DNA of 64,000 bases from an uncultured Actinomycetes bacterium (GTDB lineage: Bacteria; Actinomycetota; Actinomycetes; Nanopelagicales; Nanopelagicaceae). Numbering within the stretch: the first letter of the stretch is position 1; the number at the start of each line of letters is the position of its first letter. A program made the translations under genes and the position numbers. Shown here in pieces: positions 1 through 10,057 of this stretch. Location: positions 1 through 64,000 of the forward strand of contig CAIPAI010000018.1 of NCBI GenBank assembly GCA_903863015.1, given 5' to 3'. The notes under the pieces are model-generated. The model did no database searches, was not told the DNA's origin, and saw nothing but the letters and a program-made list of their open reading frames with translations.

Positions 1-444
1 AATCGCGGCACCATCGTCGTCACGCTCTACGCAACCGCACCTTGCACCGTCAATTCCTTCGCCTTCCTCGCGAGTAAGAGTTACTTCGATGGAACCAAGT
101 GCCACCGCCTCCTCAATGCCCCAGGTTTTACCGCCCTCCAATGCGGCGATCCGTCGGCAACTGGTTCTGGCGGCCCTGGGTATGCCTTTGCCGACGAGAA
201 CCTCACCGGAGCGACCTACCCCCGCGGAACCCTTGCCATGGCCAATGCGGGAGCCGGCACCAACGGCAGCCAATTCTTCTTCGTCTTCAAAGATTCACAG
301 TTCTCGCCTAATTACACTCCTTTCGGCAAGGTCGTCTCCGGTCTGGATGTGCTCGACGCCATTGCCGCTGAAGGAACAGACAACGGGCAGAGTGACGGAG
401 CACCTAAGAAGACCGTTACGCTCTCTTCAGTAAGAGTTAAATAA
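1..444 (+). CDS. Cyclophilin-type peptidyl-prolyl isomerase, 5'-truncated
   Basis: The reading frame is open from base 1 and ends at TAA 442-444, so 147 C-terminal residues are visible and the start lies outside the window. Cyclophilin signatures are clear: CHRLLN followed by LQCGDP (the catalytic Arg and Gln region), then GTNGSQFFF in the active-site core, and FGKVVSGLDVLDAI near the end. The family catalyses cis-trans isomerisation of Xaa-Pro bonds. In actinobacteria a secreted or membrane-anchored PpiB-like protein often sits next to relA, as here, but the missing N-terminus hides any signal sequence. Confidence 0.93.
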   Translation, partial: NRGTIVVTLYATAPCTVNSFAFLASKSYFDGTKCHRLLNAPGFTALQCGDPSATGSGGPGYAFADENLTGATYPRGTLAMANAGAGTNGSQFFFVFKDSQFSPNYTPFGKVVSGLDVLDAIAAEGTDNGQSDGAPKKTVTLSSVRVK

Positions 445-498
445 CCCACCCATCCAACTGCCGACCCGTCAGCTATCTAGCGCAACGAAGGACCTGTC

Positions 499-1803
499 AT
501 GACTGATCAAGTAACCCCCGCCCAAGTCCCACAATCAGCGGCAGCAGCCCTCGTTGGAGATCCCTCCTCATTCGGTCGAGTAGGTGATGACGGCACCGTG
601 TATGTGCGTACTGAAACTGGCGAGCGTGCTGTCGGTTCCTACCCTGGCAAGAGCAACGAAGAAGCATTGGCATACTTCGTTCGAAAATTCGAAACACTCG
701 CAGCCGAAGTGGCTTTGACAGCAGATCGCTTACGCAACGGTGCGATGCTTTCGGAAGATGGCGAAGAGGCCATCAAGCGCCTCCGCCAACAAGTGGAGAG
801 CATCAACGCAGTTGGAAACCTGGCAGCTCTCAAAATCGCAGTCGAGAATATTTCGCCACTTGCAGCTCAACGCCGAGAAGAAGAAGCTGTCCGCAAGGCA
901 GCCGCGGCTGAAGCCAAGTCCGCTGCGCGCGCCGAAGCCAAAGTTCTGAAAGAGAAGCTTGTAGAAGAAGCCGAAGAGATTTGCGCCACGGATGCTTGGA
1001 AAGTGGTTGGCGACCGACTTAAGGTCTTGCTCGACGACTGGAAGAAGGCGACTCGTCTCGATAAGGCAACTGACGAGGCACTATGGAAGCGTTTCTCCTC
1101 GGCTCGCAATGCATTCGATAAGCGTCGCCGCACGCATTTCGCTTCGTTGGATAAGCAAAGAAGCGAATTCGTTGGCGCCAAAGAGAGCCTTATCGCCGAA
1201 GCTGAAAAGTTGGCCACTTCTACAGATTGGGTCAACACAGCGCGCAAGTACAAAACATTGATGGATTCGTGGAAGGTTGCCGGCCGCGCAGGCAAGGCAG
1301 ACGAAGATAAGTTGTGGAAGCGCTTCAAGGCCGCACAAGACACATTCTTTGCTGCTAAAGAAGCCGACTTTGCAAAGCGTGAAGAGTCCTTCACCGCAAA
1401 CCTTGCCGTAAAAAAAGCTTTACTGGTTGAGGCAGAAGCGTTGCTACCCATTACCAAGCTCTCAGACGCCAAACGTGGTCTTCGCGATGTACAAGAGCGG
1501 TGGGAGAAAGCTGGCCAACTCCCCCGCAATGTGAAAGACAAGTTCGAGGGCCGCCTTCGCGCGGTTGAGAAAGTTATTCGTGAGGCAGACCAACAAGAAG
1601 CGCAGCGGACAGATCCAGTTGCGCGCAAGCGCGCTGAAGAGAGTGTTGCCAAACTTGCCGAAGCCGTTGCCGGATACGAGAAGCAGGCAGCAAAGGCAGC
1701 TGCAGCTGGCGATGCTAAGAAGGAGAAAGACGCTCGGGAAGCTGCCGATGCTCGCCGTCTCTGGTTGGCAGAAGCCGAGAAATCACTCGCCCAATATAAG
1801 TAG
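499..1803 (+). CDS. DUF349 domain-containing protein
   Basis: 434 residues, alanine/lysine/glutamate-rich and almost entirely predicted helix. It carries repeated DUF349 units of about 70 residues, recognisable by recurring W-K-x-A-G-R/DWKKATR, DEALWKRF and DKLWKRFKAAQD-type strings near residues 165-360. The N-terminal 60 residues (FGRVGDDGTVYVRTETGERAVGSYPG) form a separate small domain typical of the actinobacterial version. The ATG at 499 has GAAGGA 7-12 bases upstream. The biochemical role of this family is not established. It lies convergent with relA, with 2 bases between the stop codons, next to the cyclophilin gene, a common actinobacterial arrangement. Confidence 0.9.
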   Translation: MTDQVTPAQVPQSAAAALVGDPSSFGRVGDDGTVYVRTETGERAVGSYPGKSNEEALAYFVRKFETLAAEVALTADRLRNGAMLSEDGEEAIKRLRQQVESINAVGNLAALKIAVENISPLAAQRREEEAVRKAAAAEAKSAARAEAKVLKEKLVEEAEEICATDAWKVVGDRLKVLLDDWKKATRLDKATDEALWKRFSSARNAFDKRRRTHFASLDKQRSEFVGAKESLIAEAEKLATSTDWVNTARKYKTLMDSWKVAGRAGKADEDKLWKRFKAAQDTFFAAKEADFAKREESFTANLAVKKALLVEAEALLPITKLSDAKRGLRDVQERWEKAGQLPRNVKDKFEGRLRAVEKVIREADQQEAQRTDPVARKRAEESVAKLAEAVAGYEKQAAKAAAAGDAKKEKDAREAADARRLWLAEAEKSLAQYK

Positions 1804-1805
1804 CG

Positions 1806-4013
1806 CTAAACGTTAGTGACGCGATAGACGTCGTAGACGCCTGAAATGTTGCGCACTGCCTTTAATACCGTTTCCAAATGAGTGGCGTCTGCCATCTCGA
1901 AAGTGAATCGCGAAAATGCGATGCGATCCTTTGAAGTGTGTACGGCCGCGCTCAGAATATTGACGTGCTGATCCGAAAGCGTGCGCGTTACATCTGAGAG
2001 CAGTCGCGCCCTATCTAGCGCCTCGACTTGGATATTAACCAAGAAGAGCGAGAGACTCGAAGGGGTCCACTCAACTTCAACTCTTCTTTCGGGTTCATGT
2101 TCCAGCATTGCCTTACCGTTGATGCAATCGCTCCGATGCACCGAGACTCCGCTCGCGCGGGTGACAAATCCGTTGATCTCGTCTCCCGGAACAGGGGTAC
2201 AGCACTTCGCAAGTTTGATCCAAATATCTTCGCTCCCCTTTACCGAAACACCAGGGTCCCCCACCCTGCGTGATCTTCGCGGAACCGAAAGCACAGTCTC
2301 CGGTGCCTCATCTACTTCGTCAGCGCCCACAATGGCAGTGAGCTTGCTAATGATGCTGGCAGCAGAAACGTGTCCATCACCCACTGCGGCGTAGAGCGCA
2401 TCTACATCGGTATATCGAAGATCGTGAGCCAAGGCGAGTAACGATTCTCCAGAGAGCAACTTCTGCAGTGGTAAGCCTTGCTTTCGCATGGCACGTGCGA
2501 TCTGATCCCGTCCAGATTCGATTGCTTCTTCTCGACGTTCTTTGGTGAACCAGGCTTTGATCTTGTTCCGCGCTCGAGGACTACGCACGAAGGCAAGCCA
2601 ATCCTGGCTTGGGCCTGCGTTTTCAGATTTGTTAGTGAAAACTTCGATCACGTCGCCAATTTGCAAACGCGAATCTAGCGGAACCAAACGACCATTCACT
2701 TTTGCGCCCGTGCAACGATGGCCCACATCTGTATGTACCGAATATGCAAAATCCACTGGAGTTGCTCCCGTGGGCAAAGCCACAACATCACCTTTGGGCG
2801 TGAAGACGTAGACCTCAGCGGAATTGAGATCGAAGCGGAGAGATTCCAGGAACTCACCCGGATCTTCGGTCTCTCGTTGCCAATCGTGCAGGCGTTTGAG
2901 CCATTCCATCTCTGAAGCCGCACTCGGGTCTATCCCGCCTTGTTTATATTTCCAGTGCGCCGCAATTCCGTACTCGGCGCGCCTATGCATGTCATGCGTA
3001 CGAATCTGGATCTCTACCGGCTTTCCCTCAGGTCCGATCACTGTTGTGTGCAGTGATTGATAGAGATTGAACTTTGGCATTGCAATGTAATCCTTGAAAC
3101 GGCCAGGGACTGGATTCCAACGCGTGTGAATCGTTCCAAGTGCCGCGTAGCAATCCTTCACATCATCCACAAGAACGCGTAGTCCCACAAGGTCGTAGAT
3201 ATCCGCAAAGTCGCGGCCCCTGACAACCATCTTTTGATAAACCGAGTAGTAGTGCTTCGGGCGTCCGGAGACCTCCGCAACGACACCTGCGGCTGATAAA
3301 TCTGAGTTGACGGTCTCCAATAGGTGGGCAAGATTGCCTTCTCGCGTCGGAGCGCTCTCCGCTACCAAACGTGAAATCTCTTCGTACATCTTGGGATAGA
3401 GCGTGGCAAACGAAAGATCTTCGAGTTCCCACTTGATCGCATTCATTCCAAGGCGATGTGCAAGAGGAGCATAAATATCGAGCGTCTCTTTAGCCTTCTT
3501 CTCCGCACTTTCAGCCGATACGTACCGCCACGTTCGCGCATTATGGAGACGATCTGCCAATTTAATAACAAGCACTCTGATATCTCGTGCCATCGCAACA
3601 ACCATCTTGCGAACAGTTTCGGCTTCAGCAGCTTTTCCGAAGGTAACTTTGTCGAGCTTGGTGACACCATCAACCAACTCAGCCACTTCGGCGCCGAAAT
3701 CGCGCTTGATCTGCTCCAGCGAATACTCAGTGTCTTCGACAGTGTCGTGCAGAAGGGCCGCAATCAAGATCGGAGTGTTCATCCCGAGATCGGCGAGGAT
3801 CCCAGCCACCGCCAACGGGTGGGTAATGTACGGCTCCCCCGATTTACGCAGTTGATCACGGTGCGCATGCGCAGCCACTTCGTACGCGCGCTTGATATCG
3901 GCCGACGGGGCTTTGGGGTAATTCCCTTGAAGAGTAGCGATCAACGGGGCCAAGACGATCTCTGCATCGAGCGCAGACCCCTGGGCCGCACCGACAACGC
4001 GCTCCTGAGTCAT
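1806..4013 (-). CDS. relA: Bifunctional (p)ppGpp synthetase/hydrolase (Rel)
   Basis: 735 residues, the usual length for a long RelA/SpoT homologue. The HD hydrolase domain is intact ([13 protein letters not shown] near residue 90). The synthetase domain follows ([20 protein letters not shown] near 310). A TGS domain starts at [20 protein letters not shown] near 405. A zinc/helical region has [11 protein letters not shown] near 610, and an ACT domain closes the protein. It makes and degrades (p)ppGpp in the stringent response. It follows secF on the same strand with a 29-base gap. The adenine phosphoribosyltransferase gene usually found between secF and relA in actinobacteria is absent. Confidence 0.97.
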   Translation of the reverse strand: MTQERVVGAAQGSALDAEIVLAPLIATLQGNYPKAPSADIKRAYEVAAHAHRDQLRKSGEPYITHPLAVAGILADLGMNTPILIAALLHDTVEDTEYSLEQIKRDFGAEVAELVDGVTKLDKVTFGKAAEAETVRKMVVAMARDIRVLVIKLADRLHNARTWRYVSAESAEKKAKETLDIYAPLAHRLGMNAIKWELEDLSFATLYPKMYEEISRLVAESAPTREGNLAHLLETVNSDLSAAGVVAEVSGRPKHYYSVYQKMVVRGRDFADIYDLVGLRVLVDDVKDCYAALGTIHTRWNPVPGRFKDYIAMPKFNLYQSLHTTVIGPEGKPVEIQIRTHDMHRRAEYGIAAHWKYKQGGIDPSAASEMEWLKRLHDWQRETEDPGEFLESLRFDLNSAEVYVFTPKGDVVALPTGATPVDFAYSVHTDVGHRCTGAKVNGRLVPLDSRLQIGDVIEVFTNKSENAGPSQDWLAFVRSPRARNKIKAWFTKERREEAIESGRDQIARAMRKQGLPLQKLLSGESLLALAHDLRYTDVDALYAAVGDGHVSAASIISKLTAIVGADEVDEAPETVLSVPRRSRRVGDPGVSVKGSEDIWIKLAKCCTPVPGDEINGFVTRASGVSVHRSDCINGKAMLEHEPERRVEVEWTPSSLSLFLVNIQVEALDRARLLSDVTRTLSDQHVNILSAAVHTSKDRIAFSRFTFEMADATHLETVLKAVRNISGVYDVYRVTNV

Positions 4014-4042
4014 TCTCAGATTCTAGTTGCCGGCCGGCTTAC

Positions 4043-5098
4043 TTAGCGTCGGCTCTTCTTGCGCTTGGGTTGGTTACGAGGTCCACGAGGGGCAGCCGGA
4101 GTTCCGTCGCTATTCCCAGCGCTTACTTCGACGCTCTCCTTGGAGGAACGTTGACCCACGCGCTTTGCCAATGCCTTCATCGCTGGCTCACGCTCGCGCA
4201 AAGCGGCGAGGATGGGGGTAGCAATGAAGATGGACGAGTAGGTACCAGTAGCGAGCCCGATAAAGAGCGCGAGAGAGAGATCCTTGAGTGTGCCAGCGCC
4301 CAAAAGACCGGCACCGACGAAGAGGATTGATCCCACTGGCAAGAGAGCGATGAGCGAGGTGTTGAACGAACGCACCAAAGTCTGGTTGACCGCAAGGTTT
4401 GCTGCTTGCGAGTAGGTCATCCTTGAGCCACCGGCGATAGTGCGAGTATTTTCCCGAACCTTGTCGAAGACCACCACGGTGTCATAGAGGGAGTAACCCA
4501 AAATGGTGAGGAAACCGATCACGGTTGCCGGAGTCACCTCGAATCCCACCAATGCGTAAATACCGACCGTGATGAAGACGTCGTGAATTACGGCGACGAT
4601 CGCTGCGATAGCCATCTTCGGCTCGAAAGCTAATGCAAGGTAGAGAACGACGACGATCAAGAATCCAAAGAGACCATAGAGCGCCTTCTTGGTGATCTCC
4701 GCTCCCCAGGATGGGCCGATAAGCTGGTAATCAACGTCGTTAGCAACCACACCGAACTTGGCTGCCAGAGCATCTTGAATAGCTGCGGATTGGCCCGGCT
4801 TGAGAATCCCTGTTTGCACACGGACTTTGTCAGTTCCAATAAGTTGCACGACTGGTTCGGAAGAGAGCCCGGTTGATTTCACAGCTTCAGTGGCTGCGGC
4901 GATCGATACACCGACCTTCTTCACGCTAAAGGATGCACCACCTTTAAATTCGATACCAAGGTGCAATCCTTGGATAGAGAGAACCACTATTGAAACCAGC
5001 ATCAACACGCCGGAAAAGGCATACCAACGCTTGCGCTTGCCAATGAAGTCGAATGAGAGCTCGCCGTTGTATAGACGCGCACCGAATGAGCCGGCCAT
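4043..5098 (-). CDS. secF: Protein translocase subunit SecF
   Basis: 351 residues with six predicted membrane segments. The SecF signature is present: an N-terminal membrane span, LGIEFKGGASF, a periplasmic-side domain, then GFLTILGYSLYDTVVVFDKV near residue 195. SecF works with SecD to drive late steps of Sec-dependent export using the proton gradient. Its ATG overlaps the secD stop (TAATG, one shared base), indicating translational coupling. The C-terminus is a basic, Pro/Arg/Lys-rich cytosolic tail (roughly the last 40 residues), as in many actinobacterial SecF proteins. Confidence 0.96.
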   Translation of the reverse strand: MAGSFGARLYNGELSFDFIGKRKRWYAFSGVLMLVSIVVLSIQGLHLGIEFKGGASFSVKKVGVSIAAATEAVKSTGLSSEPVVQLIGTDKVRVQTGILKPGQSAAIQDALAAKFGVVANDVDYQLIGPSWGAEITKKALYGLFGFLIVVVLYLALAFEPKMAIAAIVAVIHDVFITVGIYALVGFEVTPATVIGFLTILGYSLYDTVVVFDKVRENTRTIAGGSRMTYSQAANLAVNQTLVRSFNTSLIALLPVGSILFVGAGLLGAGTLKDLSLALFIGLATGTYSSIFIATPILAALREREPAMKALAKRVGQRSSKESVEVSAGNSDGTPAAPRGPRNQPKRKKSRR

Positions 5099-6612
5099 TA
5101 CGCCTCCTCTGCGATCGTAGTAATAGCTCGCTTAGAGCCGAGACGTGCTGGCGAGAGTCCACTGAGTGGATGCCCACCACCGAAGAACTTGGTGCGTGCC
5201 AAGAGCGTAAGCATTGGCTTAGTGAAGAGGAATACGACGACCAGGTCGATCAATGTAGTGAGACCGAGTGTGAACGCGAATCCCTTGACGCCACCCACTG
5301 CAAAGAAGTAGAGCAGGACAGAGGCGATGATCGAGACCGAGTCGGCCACGATGATCGTGCGACGTGCACGTACCCAGCCGGACTCAACCGCACTTCGCAA
5401 GGATCGACCATCGCGAACTTCGTCACGCAAACGTTCGAAGAAGACGATGAAGGAGTCCGCAGTGATACCGATTGAGACGATGGCACCAGCGATACCCGCG
5501 AGCGTCAATGTGAATCCAATGCCCTTACCCAGGACGAGGAACATCAACATGGTGAGCGCGCCAGCGACTGCCAGCGATCCAACCGTGACGATACCTAGAC
5601 CGCGGTAGTAGAGAAGTGAGTAGAGCAGAACGAGGATGAGACCGATAAATCCAGCCAAGAGCCCGGCATGAAGTTGATCTGCACCCAAGGTAGGCGAGAT
5701 CTGTTGCACTTCACCTTGATCGAAGGCGAGTGGGAGCGCACCGTACTTGAGTACGTTTGCTAGATCTGCCGAATCGGTCTGTGTGAAGTTACCCGTGATT
5801 TGGGCATTGCCTGCAGTGATCGCGGAAATAATTCGAGGAGCCGAAATCACCAATCCATCGAGCACAATGGCAACTTGATTCTGTGGCTGCGTCAGTGAGA
5901 CAACGCGAGAGGTCAACTCACCAAACTTGGTAGTGCCATCTCCATTGAAATTAAGGCTGACCATCCAACCTCCACCGCCCTGCTGATCCAGAACTGAAGA
6001 AGCAGTGGAAACATCTGCGCCCACTACCTTGGCGGGAGCAAGAAGGTACTTGATAGTTCCAGTGCGATCGCAAGAAACGAGAGCAGCGTTGGGGTCATCA
6101 CCGCCACCACCTTGAAGGTTTTCTTTCTTGGTGCAGTCATAGGCAGCGTATTGCGCCTTGAGAGCTTCGGTGAGGTCGCCGGTGGCAGCAGTTGCTGTGT
6201 CGACAACGCTCACTCCTGGAGTTCCTTCAAGAAGTACTTGGCGGAATCGAAGTTCGGCAGTTTGACCGACGAGCTCAACGATGCGGCGCCCAGTATCTCC
6301 TGGAACAGAGATGACGATTTGGCGGTTCGTTCCGCTACCTACTGCGGTGACTTCTGACTCAGCGACACCGAGTGAGTTAACGCGTTGCCGAATAATTCCA
6401 ACTGCTTGATCAATCGATTCAGCGGTGAGTTTGTTCTGCTTATCAGCAGCTGCTACCCGTGGCACCAAAGTGACCGAGGTTCCACCACGAAGATCGAGAC
6501 CAAGGCGCACGCTCTTAGCACCCTGAATGAATGCGGTGGCGCCCAGGGCGATGATTAAAACAAAGAGGATGAGGAGCGCCCGGCTGGGGCGCGAAGAGGT
6601 AGGTGTTGCCAT
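5098..6612 (-). CDS. secD: Protein translocase subunit SecD
   Basis: 504 residues. A first membrane span (residues 10-30) is followed by GLDLRGGTSVTL, a large extracytoplasmic domain, and five further spans with the conserved ADSFIVFFERLRDEVRDG near residue 390. Between residues about 165 and 215 a glycine-rich, Asp/Cys-containing insertion is visible. SecD binds emerging preprotein and with SecF and YajC stimulates SecYEG export. The start is directly adjacent to the yajC stop with no gap, so yajC-secD-secF read as one operon. Confidence 0.96.
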   Translation of the reverse strand: MATPTSSRPSRALLILFVLIIALGATAFIQGAKSVRLGLDLRGGTSVTLVPRVAAADKQNKLTAESIDQAVGIIRQRVNSLGVAESEVTAVGSGTNRQIVISVPGDTGRRIVELVGQTAELRFRQVLLEGTPGVSVVDTATAATGDLTEALKAQYAAYDCTKKENLQGGGGDDPNAALVSCDRTGTIKYLLAPAKVVGADVSTASSVLDQQGGGGWMVSLNFNGDGTTKFGELTSRVVSLTQPQNQVAIVLDGLVISAPRIISAITAGNAQITGNFTQTDSADLANVLKYGALPLAFDQGEVQQISPTLGADQLHAGLLAGFIGLILVLLYSLLYYRGLGIVTVGSLAVAGALTMLMFLVLGKGIGFTLTLAGIAGAIVSIGITADSFIVFFERLRDEVRDGRSLRSAVESGWVRARRTIIVADSVSIIASVLLYFFAVGGVKGFAFTLGLTTLIDLVVVFLFTKPMLTLLARTKFFGGGHPLSGLSPARLGSKRAITTIAEEA

Positions 6613-6876
6613 TTAGTCGACCTTCTCAACTTTCGTGATGGCGCCCTTGGTCCACGTGGTGTGAACACCTGGGGCGATCTCCAAGACAACTTCGCTGTCG
6701 CCCATAGAAATGATGGTTCCCTTGACGCCGCTCGAGGTGATGACGCGGGCTCCTGGTCCGAGCGCGGCGATCATGGCAACCATGGCGGCCTGCTTCTTAC
6801 GATTGGGACGAATGATGAGGAACCAGAAAGCAGCTGCCATCAAGATCAAAGGCAGCATCGATTGAATCTGCTTCAC
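6613..6876 (-). CDS. yajC: Preprotein translocase subunit YajC
   Basis: 87 residues with a single N-terminal membrane span (MLPLILMAAAFWFLIIRPNR) and the family's small cytosolic beta domain (LGPGARVITSSGVKGTI). The start codon is GTG, chosen because GAGGAG lies about 9 bases upstream and the protein then begins directly before the membrane span. YajC associates with SecDF. It opens the yajC-secD-secF run, and a 93-base gap separates it from ruvB, the largest gap in this part of the operon. Confidence 0.93.
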   Translation of the reverse strand: MKQIQSMLPLILMAAAFWFLIIRPNRKKQAAMVAMIAALGPGARVITSSGVKGTIISMGDSEVVLEIAPGVHTTWTKGAITKVEKVD

Positions 6877-6956
6877 GGGCGAACTCCTCAGCGTAAGTCT
6901 CGACCAGGTAGGTCGGTGGGCTTGGCAATTCTAGGGGTAAAGAATGCCCCCAGCCG

Positions 6957-6977
6957 CACCCTGGGCGCCTCAGGGTG
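6957..6977 (-). other. Hairpin overlapping the ruvB stop codon
   Basis: CACCCTG and CAGGGTG form a 7-bp stem around a 7-base loop across the end of ruvB. On the minus-strand transcript no U-tract follows directly, so this is at best a weak terminator or an RNA-stabilising structure between the ruv genes and yajC-secDF. Confidence 0.35.
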
Positions 6978-8010
6978 AGTCGAAGAGCTCAGGTTGATCG
7001 ACGCCAGCGGGAGCGTGCAACCCCAGATGGCTCCATCCGGCCGCAGTGGCAATTCGACCTCGCGGAGTACGGGCGAGCAATCCAGCCCGAAGTAGGAAGG
7101 GTTCAGCAACGCTAGCCACGGTCTCCATCTCCTCACCCACGGAGAGCGCCAAGGTGGAAAGACCGACCGGTCCCCCGCCAAATTTACGTATCAAAGCATC
7201 GAGTACCCCCAGATCGAGGCGGTCAAGACCCAATTGATCGACCTCGTAGACCTCAAGTGCGGCCTGCGCAGCCGAAAGAGATATTCCCGCAATATCGTGC
7301 ACCTGCGCGTAATCACGCACTCGGCGCAAGAGACGATTCGCGATCCGAGGCGTGCCCCGTGATCGTCGAGCAATTTCAGCCAATGCCGATCTTTCCGCGG
7401 AGATTCCGAGCAATTGGGCGCTGCGCTCTAGGACTTGCTCCAATTCGCTGCTCTCATAGAAATCGAGATGGGCAGTAAATCCGAAGCGGTCCCGGAGAGG
7501 TCCGGGGAGTAAACCAGCCCTGGTCGTTGCGCCTACCAGGGTAAATCGTGGCAACGCAAGCGGAATGGCAGTCGCCCCTGGTCCCTTACCTACGATGACG
7601 TCGACGCGGAAATCTTCCATCGCCATGTAAAGCATCTCTTCTGCGGGGCGGGCCATGCGGTGGATTTCATCGAGGAAGAGCACTTCGCCTTCGACTAAAG
7701 ATGAAAGTAGTGCGGCCAGGTCTCCTGCGTGCGCAATTGCCGGACCGCTTGTAATACGCAAGGGTGCACCCAACTCTGCGGCCATGATCATGGCAAGTGT
7801 GGTCTTACCTAAACCGGGTGGACCAGAGAAGAGCACATGATCGGGCGTACTCGAACGACCCTTTGCCGCCTTAAGAACAAGATCCAGTTGTTGGCGCACG
7901 CGATGCTGTCCAACAAACTCATCAAGTGAACGGGGACGCAGCGCCGACTCGATCTGACGTTCGTCGATAGTCGCCCCTGGCGCCATCTCATTGATTTCAG
8001 CCACGGCCAC
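6970..8010 (-). CDS. ruvB: Holliday junction branch migration helicase RuvB
   Basis: 346 residues. Walker A is [11 protein letters not shown] near residue 66 and Walker B is LFLDEIHRM near 118; sensor-1 GATTRAG and the C-terminal winged-helix ([13 protein letters not shown]) follow. RuvB is the AAA+ motor that with RuvA moves Holliday junctions during recombination repair. The GTG start at 8010 is preferred because GGAG lies 8 bases upstream; an in-frame ATG at 7986 is the alternative. The start overlaps the end of ruvA by 14 bases. Confidence 0.96.
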   Translation of the reverse strand: MAVAEINEMAPGATIDERQIESALRPRSLDEFVGQHRVRQQLDLVLKAAKGRSSTPDHVLFSGPPGLGKTTLAMIMAAELGAPLRITSGPAIAHAGDLAALLSSLVEGEVLFLDEIHRMARPAEEMLYMAMEDFRVDVIVGKGPGATAIPLALPRFTLVGATTRAGLLPGPLRDRFGFTAHLDFYESSELEQVLERSAQLLGISAERSALAEIARRSRGTPRIANRLLRRVRDYAQVHDIAGISLSAAQAALEVYEVDQLGLDRLDLGVLDALIRKFGGGPVGLSTLALSVGEEMETVASVAEPFLLRAGLLARTPRGRIATAAGWSHLGLHAPAGVDQPELFDSP

Positions 8011-8608
8011 GACTCCGCAACGCGCTCTTTAACAATGCGGCCGTTTCGCTCTCATCTACATCGCCGCTTTCGATCTCCATGGCAACCACATCGATAGCTT
8101 CGGCGGCTTCGCGTGCGGCAAATCCCAATGAGAGTAGCGCTGCATGAACTTGAGTGCGCCATGGCGCCGATGAGACTCCCACCATTCGTGGCACTGCATG
8201 TGTGTTTGGAGATCCAATACGATCTTTGAGTTCTAACACGATACGTTGCGCGCCTTTGCGTCCAATACCAGGAACCATTTCCAAGGTTTTAAAATCTTCA
8301 GTTGCAACGGCCATACGAAGTGCATTAGGCGAGTGCACTCCGAGCATGGCTTGTGCTAAACGCGGACCCACACCCGTTGCCGTTTGTAAGAGTTCAAAAA
8401 CGCTGCGCTCGTCATCGTTAATAAATCCAAAAAGCGTGAGGGAATCTTCGCGTACCACCAGTGAAGTTGCGAGTGTGACTTCACTTCCAATATGGAGCGA
8501 ACTTGATGTTCCAGGCGTGATGTGTACCGACACACCAAAGCCACCCATCTCGATAACGGCGGAATCAATATTGATCGCAGCAACTCGACCGCGCAGTGTG
8601 GAAATCAT
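7997..8608 (-). CDS. ruvA: Holliday junction DNA-binding protein RuvA
   Basis: 203 residues from the ATG at 8608, which gives the canonical start [12 protein letters not shown]. It has an OB-fold N-terminus, two helix-hairpin-helix motifs ([14 protein letters not shown] and [19 protein letters not shown], residues 75-125) and a C-terminal RuvB-binding domain. RuvA tetramers clamp Holliday junctions. The frame remains open upstream to a TTG at 8638, but that would add ten residues encoded by the 17-bp repeats that separate ruvC and ruvA. These repeats contain two further ATGA stop-start junctions (see the repeat entry). Confidence 0.95.
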   Translation of the reverse strand: MISTLRGRVAAINIDSAVIEMGGFGVSVHITPGTSSSLHIGSEVTLATSLVVREDSLTLFGFINDDERSVFELLQTATGVGPRLAQAMLGVHSPNALRMAVATEDFKTLEMVPGIGRKGAQRIVLELKDRIGSPNTHAVPRMVGVSSAPWRTQVHAALLSLGFAAREAAEAIDVVAMEIESGDVDESETAALLKSALRSRGRG

Positions 8609-8642
8609 CGGGACGTTGCAATCATCGGGACAGTGCAATCAT
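8606..8642 (-). repeat. 17-bp tandem duplication forming three ATGA junctions between ruvC and ruvA
   Basis: On the minus strand the 17-mer ATGATTGCACTGTCCCG is followed by ATGATTGCAACGTCCCG and then by ATGATTTCC, the ruvA start. ATG codons therefore lie at 8642, 8625 and 8608. The ruvC stop TGA overlaps the first ATG. Each 17-mer encodes a six-residue mini-ORF (MIALSR, MIATSR) whose TGA overlaps the next ATG. The duplication thus preserves a four-base stop-start overlap at each step. Confidence 0.9.
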
Positions 8643-9136
8643 CGGGCGACTACCGTGGTGCGCATAGGCGATCTCCAAATATGACAAATGCCAAGAGCTA
8701 AAGCATCGGCCGAATCTGCGGGAGCTGGGATCGCAACTAGACCAAGGAGTCTGGCCACCATGGTGCCTACTTGAGCCTTCTCCGCTCGGCCATTTCCGGT
8801 GACCGCGGCTTTCACTTCACTCGGAGTATGTTGCGTCACGGGGATTCCGCGACGACTAGCCGCCACCATCAGCACGGCGGATGCTTGCGCAGTGGCCATG
8901 GCACTAGTGACGTTAGCTTGAGAGAAGACGCGTTCGATGGCTACGGCATCTGGCTGGTAGCGATCGAGCCAGATGGTGAAATGGGTATCTAATTCCAGTA
9001 AGCGATCAGCCAATTCGGCGGTCACGGGGGTACGCAGAGTATCGACCGCAATCATCACCGGAGGCCGGCCGGGAGCGCCCTCCACAACCGCAATTCCGCA
9101 CCTGGTCAGGCCAGGGTCCAGCGCAAGAACACGCAT
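8639..9136 (-). CDS. ruvC: Crossover junction endodeoxyribonuclease RuvC
   Basis: 165 residues from the ATG at 9136, chosen over the longer frame start at 9157 because AGGAGG sits 6 bases upstream and the product begins [14 protein letters not shown] like other RuvC proteins. The RNase-H-fold catalytic acids are present: D in ALDPG, E in AIERVF, and two D in DSADALALG near the C-terminus. RuvC resolves Holliday junctions moved by RuvAB. Its TGA overlaps the first ATG of the 17-bp repeat leading to ruvA. Confidence 0.96.
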   Translation of the reverse strand: MRVLALDPGLTRCGIAVVEGAPGRPPVMIAVDTLRTPVTAELADRLLELDTHFTIWLDRYQPDAVAIERVFSQANVTSAMATAQASAVLMVAASRRGIPVTQHTPSEVKAAVTGNGRAEKAQVGTMVARLLGLVAIPAPADSADALALGICHIWRSPMRTTVVAR

Positions 9137-9244
9137 CGTGGCCTCCTGTCCGAACATCTGTTCGATAAGAGTACGCCATGGGAGGAGTTCCCGTCCTGTT
9201 AGCGGTGACGGGCGTGTCTGCTGGAAAGTCAGGCTCCGCTAGCC

Positions 9245-9997
9245 CTACAGATCGAGGGCTGCCATGAGCTCATCGGAGACGTCGAAGTTGGCGAAGACGT
9301 TCTGCACGTCATCAACCTCCTCAAGGGCCTCAATGAGTTGAAATACCTTCGGGCCACTCTCTTCATCAAGCGGAATTGAGACGCTAGGGAGAAACGAGGA
9401 GTCGGCCGAGTCGTAATCAATGCCGGCGGCCTGCAGCGCGGTTCGTACGGCAACCATGTCGCTCGCCTCGCTCACCACTTCGAAAGAGTCACCTAGGTCA
9501 TTTACTTCTTCGGCGCCAGCTTCAAGAACAGCAAGGAGAACGTCATCCTCTGAGAGGGATCCTTTAGGAACAAGAATCACGCCCTTCCTATTAAAGAGAT
9601 ATGCCACTGAGCCCGGGTCGGCCATGTTGCCGCCATTACGAGTAACCGCAACCCGTACGTCGGTAGCGGCACGATTGCGGTTATCGGTAAGACACTCGAT
9701 CAAGAGTGCAACTCCGGCAGGGCCATAGCCCTCATACATGATGGTCTTGTAATCAGCGCCGCCTACTTCTTCGCCACTGCCACGCTTAAGCGCACGATCG
9801 ATGTTGTCGCTCGGTACAGAATTCTTTTTAGCCTTTTGTACGGCATCAAAGAGTGTGGGGTTTCCAGCCATGTCGGCGCCACCCGTGCGTGCAGCCACTT
9901 CAATATTCTTGATAAGGCGCGCAAAAAGCTTCCCGCGTCTCGCATCGATGACGGCCTTCTTATGTTTGGTCGTCGCCCATTTGGAATGGCCTGACAT
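9245..9997 (-). CDS. yebC: YebC/TACO1 family protein
   Basis: 250 residues, full length for the family. The start [14 protein letters not shown] and the following [16 protein letters not shown] are the invariant N-terminal signature. AGGAAG lies 7 bases before the ATG. YebC proteins have been described both as DNA-binding regulators and as ribosome-associated factors helping translation through polyproline; the sequence does not decide between these. It sits between pdxT and ruvC, the standard actinobacterial position, and a 108-base gap before ruvC may hold a promoter. Confidence 0.94.
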   Translation of the reverse strand: MSGHSKWATTKHKKAVIDARRGKLFARLIKNIEVAARTGGADMAGNPTLFDAVQKAKKNSVPSDNIDRALKRGSGEEVGGADYKTIMYEGYGPAGVALLIECLTDNRNRAATDVRVAVTRNGGNMADPGSVAYLFNRKGVILVPKGSLSEDDVLLAVLEAGAEEVNDLGDSFEVVSEASDMVAVRTALQAAGIDYDSADSSFLPSVSIPLDEESGPKVFQLIEALEEVDDVQNVFANFDVSDELMAALDL

Positions 9998-10057
9998 GGT
10001 GCTTCCTCTCGATCAATTCGGGCAATACTAGCGAACCTTTGTGGGGAGGCAGAAAGG

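Noticed and set aside
867-1652. Long minus-strand frame of 261 codons inside the DUF349 gene
   Set aside because: It is Ser/Arg-rich, lacks any family motif and is a mirror of the Ala/Lys/Glu-rich coding frame.
8609-8638. Upstream TTG start that would extend RuvA by ten residues
   Set aside because: These residues come from the 17-bp repeats, and the ATG at 8608 gives the conserved RuvA start with an ATGA context.
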